A stretch of 64,000 nucleotides of DNA from Doryteuthis pealeii. Lineage: Eukaryota > Mollusca > Cephalopoda > Myopsida > Loliginidae. The notes beneath the pieces are model-generated. The model was not told the origin of the DNA. It searched no databases and saw only the letters and a program-made list of their open reading frames with translations. The number at the start of each line of letters is the position of its first letter. Position 1 is the stretch's first letter. Both the position numbers and the translations under genes were made by a program. The stretch is taken from contig CM042148.1 in NCBI GenBank assembly GCA_023376005.1, positions 69,072,758 to 69,136,757 of the forward strand, in the 5' to 3' direction. Shown one piece after another: positions 59,530 through 64,000 of this stretch.

Positions 59530-59790
59530 TAATACCACGGGCCTTTCGGGGCCTGTGTTTGTTAATGTAAATTAACAGCGTTGATCCCAGGGGGCTATCC
59601 CCCCAGGCAATACCTGCCCCCTCGATTTAAAGGGGCAGGGCTGGGTTTATTGCCCAGTGCCTGAGGCCCCCCCCCTGAGGGGGAATGCTGACTGGTTCAA
59701 CGCATTTTTTGTGCCTACCACCCATGAGCTTCGGTTTGTGGGTGGGCCCACATAAAAAATGTCCTTGTGTCACGCCCTCATAAATGGGTT
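59530..59790 (+). ncRNA. GC-rich multi-hairpin block (family O), function unknown
   Basis: It stands out in composition. Visible hairpins: GGGCCTTTCGGGGCCT, GGGGGCTATCCCCCC, GCCCC(T)..AGGGGC (59617-59637), CTGGGTTTATTGCCCAG, CCCCTGAGGGG, and CCACCCATGAGCTTCGGTTTG closing on GTGGG. Several tiers are perfect. Part of it (59636-59695) recurs at 7860-7915. No tRNA, rRNA or snRNA was recognised, and no frame is coding. It could be a mobile element, a structured RNA or an attachment-like region. Confidence 0.4.
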
Positions 59791-59989
59791 GAGAGGCAAA
59801 TACCTTAAATATTTATTGAAGAAATAAACAAAACAATCCTGTGAGCTACACGTAATGGGTTTTGTACTTAGAAAATATTTTCAGTAATTGAAAAAATGTT
59901 TTATTTCTGAATAATATATGTGAGATTCAAGTGTATGGCTGTCAAAACTCACTTTATACAACTACCCCACCCCTCTATATAACTACCAA

Positions 59990-60130
59990 GGAAGCGCGTG
60001 GTGTAATGGTTAAAGTCTTGGGAAATGGACTTGTTGCCCCGAGTTCAAAACACGCTTCCCTTATATAGGTAAAGATATGGTTTGGTTTGTTTAACAACAC
60101 ACCAACACCTTATGAGTTATTTAATGCCAA
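59990..60130 (+). repeat. SINE-B head fragment, then minus-strand tail module
   Basis: 59993-60059: GGAAGCGCGTGGTGTAATGG, GCCCCGAGTTCAAAAC, head only, very close to the 38908 copy. 60078-60128: minus-strand tail module (AACAACACACCAACACCTTA, TGAGTTATTTAATGCC). Confidence 0.8.
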
Positions 60131-60734
60131 AAATTTGATTAATTTCTAAATGACTATATTTTCAATGTTCATTCATTTTTAATTTGCAGATTTTTATTTG
60201 TCATTAGTAATCAAGAGTTCCTATCTAATAATTTGCAGTTATATGGTTTCAACTGTTCCTATCTAATAATTTCCACAGTTATATGTTTTTTACTGTTCCG
60301 ATCTTATGCTAATAATTTTCAAACAAACAGATTTATTTTAACCATAAATAGAACACTAACAGGTACTACTATATGAACATCTTTTTTCTTTTTTAAAAAA
60401 AATTAAATTTGTTATTTTTAAGTCCTTTTAATTTCAATCCTCTCTCAGTTTAATTCAGATTTTCCAAAAAAATAAAAATTAATTTAAAATAATATACAAA
60501 CATGTGTAGCAATTAATAGTTTTAATTAAATGATTTTACAATTAAGAATAACTATCTTGATAAAACTGTGAAAAACAAAAATTTTTCGAATCATTACCTT
60601 AGTGTTTTATGAAGTGAGTGTACTTTTTTGTGTTGACAATTTATGCACTTAAACGTGCATGTAGTCCTATGCATATACACACATGTGCATATATATACAC
60701 ACAATACATGTTTCCCAATTATAGACAGATTGAT
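60131..60734. other. Family H scraps in unassigned sequence
   Basis: 60205-60310 has ATCTAATAATTTGCAGTTATATGG..CAACTGTTCC repeated two to three times, as in family H (reverse orientation). The rest is unassigned. Confidence 0.5.
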
Positions 60735-60992
60735 AGATATAAAGATTGAGAGAGAGGGGGGGATGAATATAGATAGATAGGCATGAACAGACAAAGAAAG
60801 AAAGAAAGACAGATTGCGCGACAGATAGAGAGAGAGAGAGAGATAGATAGATGGAGAGATAGAGAGAGATAGATAGATGGAGAGATAGATGGAGAGATGG
60901 AGATAGATAGAGAGATAGATATTTGAACATAGATAGATATGAACAGACTAAGAAAGAACTATAGATAGATAGATAGATTTTTTTTTTTTTAA
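60735..60992 (+). repeat. (GATA)n/(GAGA)n microsatellite
   Basis: GATAGATA, GAGAGAGA and GATGGAGA units over about 250 bp, closing with a T run at 60979-60990. The minus-strand LSLSLY frames are artefacts. Confidence 0.95.
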
Positions 60993-61484
60993 ATTTAAAT
61001 TTTTTATTTTTAAGTCCTTTTAATTTACTGTCTACAGTAAACAAGCAGAACAAAATAAACCAACCCAATTGTATTTTTCGGATTCCATTTATTGGAGTAG
61101 GCGTTGATGGGAATACAAAGCAGTCTTGAGAATAATCTCAAATCTGTGATTTGTTGAAAAGGTCAGAGTTCATTCTTCAATATAAAGACCTTGTGACTGA
61201 CATGGCTATAGAAATTAACTTGACAGCACTTGGCTTCTGTTTTGTGAGCAAATAACTTTCCACTTGATGGTGATTATAACTTGAAACAAAAGTTTGTGAT
61301 ATTCTGTACCCGGTGATGATTTGGGGGGGGGGGACACTCATTGTAAGATTATGACTAAAGGTCAAAGTCTGTGACATTCTATCCTTAGTGCCGGGTTGGT
61401 GATACTCAGTAAAATCCTTTCATGCTTTTTTTCATGCTTGTATCTTTGGCAGTCTTGCTGATTTTGTACTTCTCAAATCTTTTC
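60993..61484. other. No feature seen
   Basis: Unassigned; a 66-codon minus frame at 61177-61377 shows no known motif. Confidence 0.4.
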
Positions 61485-61915
61485 ACTTTGGCCCTTTCTT
61501 GGGCTAGACGGGCGGTCGGAGAGGCCCCCTTCGATCAATCGGCTGGTCACGTCAAGCCCTAGCACCTATATGATTTTCCCAACCATATTGCCCTTATGGC
61601 AAGCCCCAACCCCTTTTTATCATATGGGTGCTAGAAGGCGGTGACTGAGGGTCTACATGTCCTGGGAATGACGTTAAACTCTATCTGATGGTGAGGTTCC
61701 AGTTTTGGAGGTTTGGGGAATGTGGAGCACCTCTTCATCACCATTGCTCCCTGGTCCACTCTGACCCGGAGTGGTAGTACCTGTTAGGGTCCCATCTATG
61801 GGTTAAATAGAAAAATGTATTTATAAAAAAATTGTATTATCCATTGATTTATTTCAAAACTTTATCGGCATTAAATGACCCACTGAGGTTGATATGCCGT
61901 AAAACAAACCAATCA
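61485..61915 (+). repeat. Element C, 5'-truncated
   Basis: Starts at CACTTTGGCCCTTTCTTGGG and runs to a tail module CGGCATTAAATGACCCACTG, AGGTTGATATGCCGTAAAAC (61866-61905). Very similar to the 29411 copy. Confidence 0.9.
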
Positions 61916-61929
61916 AATCTTTTGTATGT

Positions 61930-62370
61930 ACTAGCGAACGTATTCGCCCCCCCCACTGGACACAAGTATTTAAGCTTTAATGTAATACAATATTATATTA
62001 AATAAAGGTTTTTATATCCTGTGTATGATGTTAAACTCTAATTGATGGTGAGGTTCTAGTTCTGGAGGTCTGAGGAATGTAGAGCACCCCTTTATCACCA
62101 TTGCTCCCTTACGTTAAACTGCATCTAATGGTGAAGTTCCGAATTTGGAATTTTGGAGTACCCCTTGATTGCCATTACTCCCAGATCCACTCTGACCCGG
62201 ATTGGTAGTACCTGTTAGGGTCCTATCTATAGGCTAAATAGAATATTTGTTTACCAAAAAAAAATTTGAGTTTAAAATTTTTTCTTCCAAACTTTCGCTA
62301 TGAATCTTTCAAAACTTTGCCTGCATTAAATGACCCCCCATGTTTGATGTGCCTTAAAACAAAACAAAAC
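61930..62370 (+). repeat. Element C 3' part with internal duplication
   Basis: 62020-62110 (GTATGATGTTAAACTCTAAT, GAGCACCCCTTTATCACCAT) is followed by a second, diverged copy of the same block at 62112-62220 (ACGTTAAACTGCATCTAATG, CCCCTTGATTGCCATTACTC). A tail module is at 62322-62360. Confidence 0.85.
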
Positions 62371-62540
62371 CTAAGTCCTTACATTAGATTGTAATACTCT
62401 TTGAATTTTTCCACTTGCTTCAGCTTCCATAAATCTTTTCCTTACTGCATTTGGAGCATTTAGACTTATCCAAATCATGTCACTAGTTTCAGATTCCAGT
62501 GCAGGTAACTAATCAGTCAAAGTTGACGCTACTTATGGTT

Positions 62541-62966
62541 TAGTCATGCTGAAAGCACCTATTCCTACTAGATCAATGAAGTTAAGCAACTAGGAACCTG
62601 TTTATTGAAGTCAGTGAGTCTACTGTTGGTTTGAATAACAGCAGCTAACTAAGTACCACTTAAGCAGTGTCCAAGACAGTTGGTATATATAGAAATCAAG
62701 AATGACCCATTCATGAATTTAGTTAATTTGGGTCATTCCATTCCTTGAGTTCTGATTGGCTGCTTGACTGCTTGATTTGAATGACATCGTGGAGTCTTAT
62801 ATATATCCTGTCATTCTGCAGTAGACTTTGTGACTATTCGGGTTTGTATTTAAGTTACAATCGTTTGTTGCCTTTTCTTCCCAGTTTGACGGTAATTGGA
62901 ACTTTAATTATTCTTCACTGTTCAGTATCTTAGATGGGTGGCCATTTAAGCAACAAGTACTGCAAG
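62541..62966 (+). mobile_element. 5S-SINE copy 2, split by element G
   Basis: 62541-62602: CATGCTGAAAGCACC, GATCAATGAAGTTAAGCAAC, GGAACCTGTT. It resumes at 62918 with CTGTTCAGTATCTTAGATGG, GTGGCCATTTAAGCAACAAG, TACTGCAAGG. Joined, it follows 5S rRNA. The expected tail module lies farther on at 63410-63445, beyond an inserted LINE relic. Confidence 0.8.
62603..62917 (+). mobile_element. Element G copy 2, 315 bp
   Basis: TATTGAAGTCAGTGAGTCTA to TTAATTATTCTTCA, flanked by CTGTT (62598-62602 and 62918-62922). The body matches 57767-58062 with small indels. No TIR, A-tail or coding frame. Confidence 0.85.
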
Positions 62967-62973
62967 GTTTTTG

Positions 62974-63378
62974 TTAATCAATACTAGGTATAATCTCCTG
63001 GATTAGGTGATCCGTCTTAATTCCGAAGTTTTCATGTGTTTCATTCTCAAGAACAGATTCTGGTTTATGCATATACCATTTTGGTGTATGGTCAACATTT
63101 AATTTTTTGCATAATTCCCGGTGGATCACCTTCCCAACCCAGTCGTGTCTAGCTTTGTACTCTCTTTGTGCTAGTTTGCTACATTCGCAGAGTACATGGT
63201 TTACAGTCTCATCTCTATTACCACAAAGTCTAAATTTACTATTTTGTTGGGTCTTATGAATTTTCGCTTTGATATAGTTTGTCCTTATGGCATTATTTTG
63301 TGCAGCAATTATTAGTGATTCAGTTTCTCTTTTGAGGTTTCCTTTTCTTAACCACGTCCAGGTTTTTTCATGTTGCAA
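62974..63378 (-). pseudogene. LINE reverse transcriptase C-terminal relic (zinc-knuckle type)
   Basis: One open minus-strand frame of 134 residues starting at 63378. It has KTWTWLRKGNLKRETESLI, then TNYIKAKIHKTQQNSKF, then C-R-L-C-G-N-R-D-E..H-V-L-C-E-C, a C-x2-C..H..C zinc-binding motif (zf-RVT type), then HDWVGKVIHRELCKKL and KWYMHKPESVLENETHE. This matches the C-terminal part of a non-LTR RT very common in aquatic invertebrates (family knowledge). The catalytic RT domain lies upstream and is absent. It runs opposite to the 5S-SINE it interrupts. Confidence 0.85.
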
Positions 63379-63399
63379 CTGATATCAAAATGACTTCAT

Positions 63400-63450
63400 T
63401 CGAGAAAAATATCTCGAAAAGGGTTGATATGCCTTAAAACAAAATTAACC
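63400..63450 (+). repeat. Tail module
   Basis: ATATCTCGAAAAGGGTTGAT then ATGCCTTAAAACAAAATTAA. The CGAAAAGGGTT loop is the 5S-SINE version, so it is probably the displaced 3' end of the 5S-SINE at 62541. Confidence 0.75.
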
Positions 63451-63506
63451 AACCAAAATCAAGGGTCTGTTTACATTAAAACCAAATAAAAATTCATTTG
63501 GACTAA

Positions 63507-63737
63507 GGGGCCGGTTTAATTCTGTTGATAGGGCACCTGCCTTGGAATTATAAAGTTCTGAGTTTGGGACTGGTCGCTGCCAATTCAATTAAAGTAGCAC
63601 ATTGGTAATCTGATCTGTGTGATAAAGTGAGGAGCAGACGGTAGGTGTTGTGCTCCACCTCAGCAAAAACAATCTCCCTGGTCTAGCACTAGTGAAAAGT
63701 AGATAGACTCTCTGCTGTCCAACTGATACCGATACTC
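63507..63737 (+). repeat. SINE-A, diverged full-length
   Basis: Head GGGGCCGGTTTAATTCTGTT, GATAGGGC; body GTGATAAAGTGAGGAGCAGA, GGTCTAGCACTAGTGAAAAG; ends CCAACTGATACCGATA. The GACTTTACTTAC tail is lost. Confidence 0.8.
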
Positions 63738-64000
63738 ATTCTGGAGTGCATTTTTGGTACTAACAAGTATTAGATTTGATTCTGTCTGTAGTTGTTTAGT
63801 CTAAAATAAAGTAGCCATTCTGACTTTCTGACATATTGTTTTTGGCAGTGTGTGCAGTCCAGTAGATAAATCACATTTTTCTTCTGCAATTTGATTTGTG
63901 GGAAATTTAGAAAAAAATATTTTTAGTTGTGAAGCTAGTGAACGATTTGGTTGATTTTTAGGTGTTTGTATCATAGGTTATTATTATTAGTACTATTATT
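63738..64000. other. No feature seen
   Basis: AT-rich sequence to the window end, closing in ATT-type triplets. Confidence 0.4.

Overview
The window looks like non-coding, repeat-saturated DNA from an animal nuclear genome. It is very AT-rich, has no long open reading frame, carries many (TA)n, (ATT)n, (CT)n and poly-A/T runs, and is tiled by tRNA-derived SINEs, 5'-truncated LINE relics, foldback elements and minisatellites. I found no host protein-coding exon I could defend. The species cannot be read from the sequence. The style of the SINEs and of the reverse transcriptase (RT) relics suggests a marine invertebrate, perhaps a mollusc or other lophotrochozoan; this is a low-confidence inference.

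Local labels used below. SINE-A has a tRNA-like head (GCTCAGT..GTAGAG, then GTTCGAT..CC) and a tail ending GACTTTACTTAC. SINE-B has a tRNA-like head (TGGTGTAATGG, GAGTTCAAATCC) and ends GAGGGGTTGGTAAATA. SINE-F is a shorter tRNA-like element. SINE-I has a tRNA Leu/Ser-like head and a 3' part with a hammerhead-like CTGAAGA..GAAA core. HHR-SINE has a tRNA-Asp-like head followed by a consensus hammerhead ribozyme (HHR). 5S-SINE is derived from 5S rRNA. Element C is a ~600 bp non-coding repeat. E, G, H, J, K, L and O are further non-coding families. Many of these (5S-SINE, C, H and others) end in the same ~40 nt double hairpin, GGCAT..AACCC..GGGTT..ATGCC, called the tail module.

Layout. 1-8 kb: foldback element, mariner-type MITE, LINE RT relics, 5S-SINE, SINE-I, and a full element C inserted in SINE-B. 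8-16 kb: microsatellites, a 1.6 kb AT-rich DNA transposon without coding capacity, LINE relic, SINE-B, a 300 bp polypyrimidine tract. 16.5-20 kb: the HHR-SINE with a textbook hammerhead core, and a foldback with a hammerhead-like centre. 20-30 kb: SINE-B pairs, a TATA plus hammerhead unit, a 1 kb minisatellite of ~66 bp units, clustered SINE-A, and an element C insertion with a 12 bp target-site duplication (TSD). 30-42 kb: family L duplications, a 65 bp-arm palindrome, two different LINE RT relics, SINE-I, a full SINE-B with 16 bp TSD, and a foldback HHR-SINE. 42-52 kb: element C copies, two more hammerhead-like motifs, and a 30 bp minisatellite. 52-64 kb: minisatellites, family K with an inserted solo LTR, element G inserted twice, a GC-rich structured block, a split 5S-SINE and a LINE RT relic.

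The unifying theme is RNA-mediated mobility. At least four hammerhead ribozyme motifs, two of them near Pol III-type or TATA promoters, sit in repeats, and one 3' hairpin tail is shared by unrelated families, as expected if one LINE RT mobilises all of them. The tRNA-Asp-like head plus hammerhead SINE is the strongest candidate for an undescribed system.
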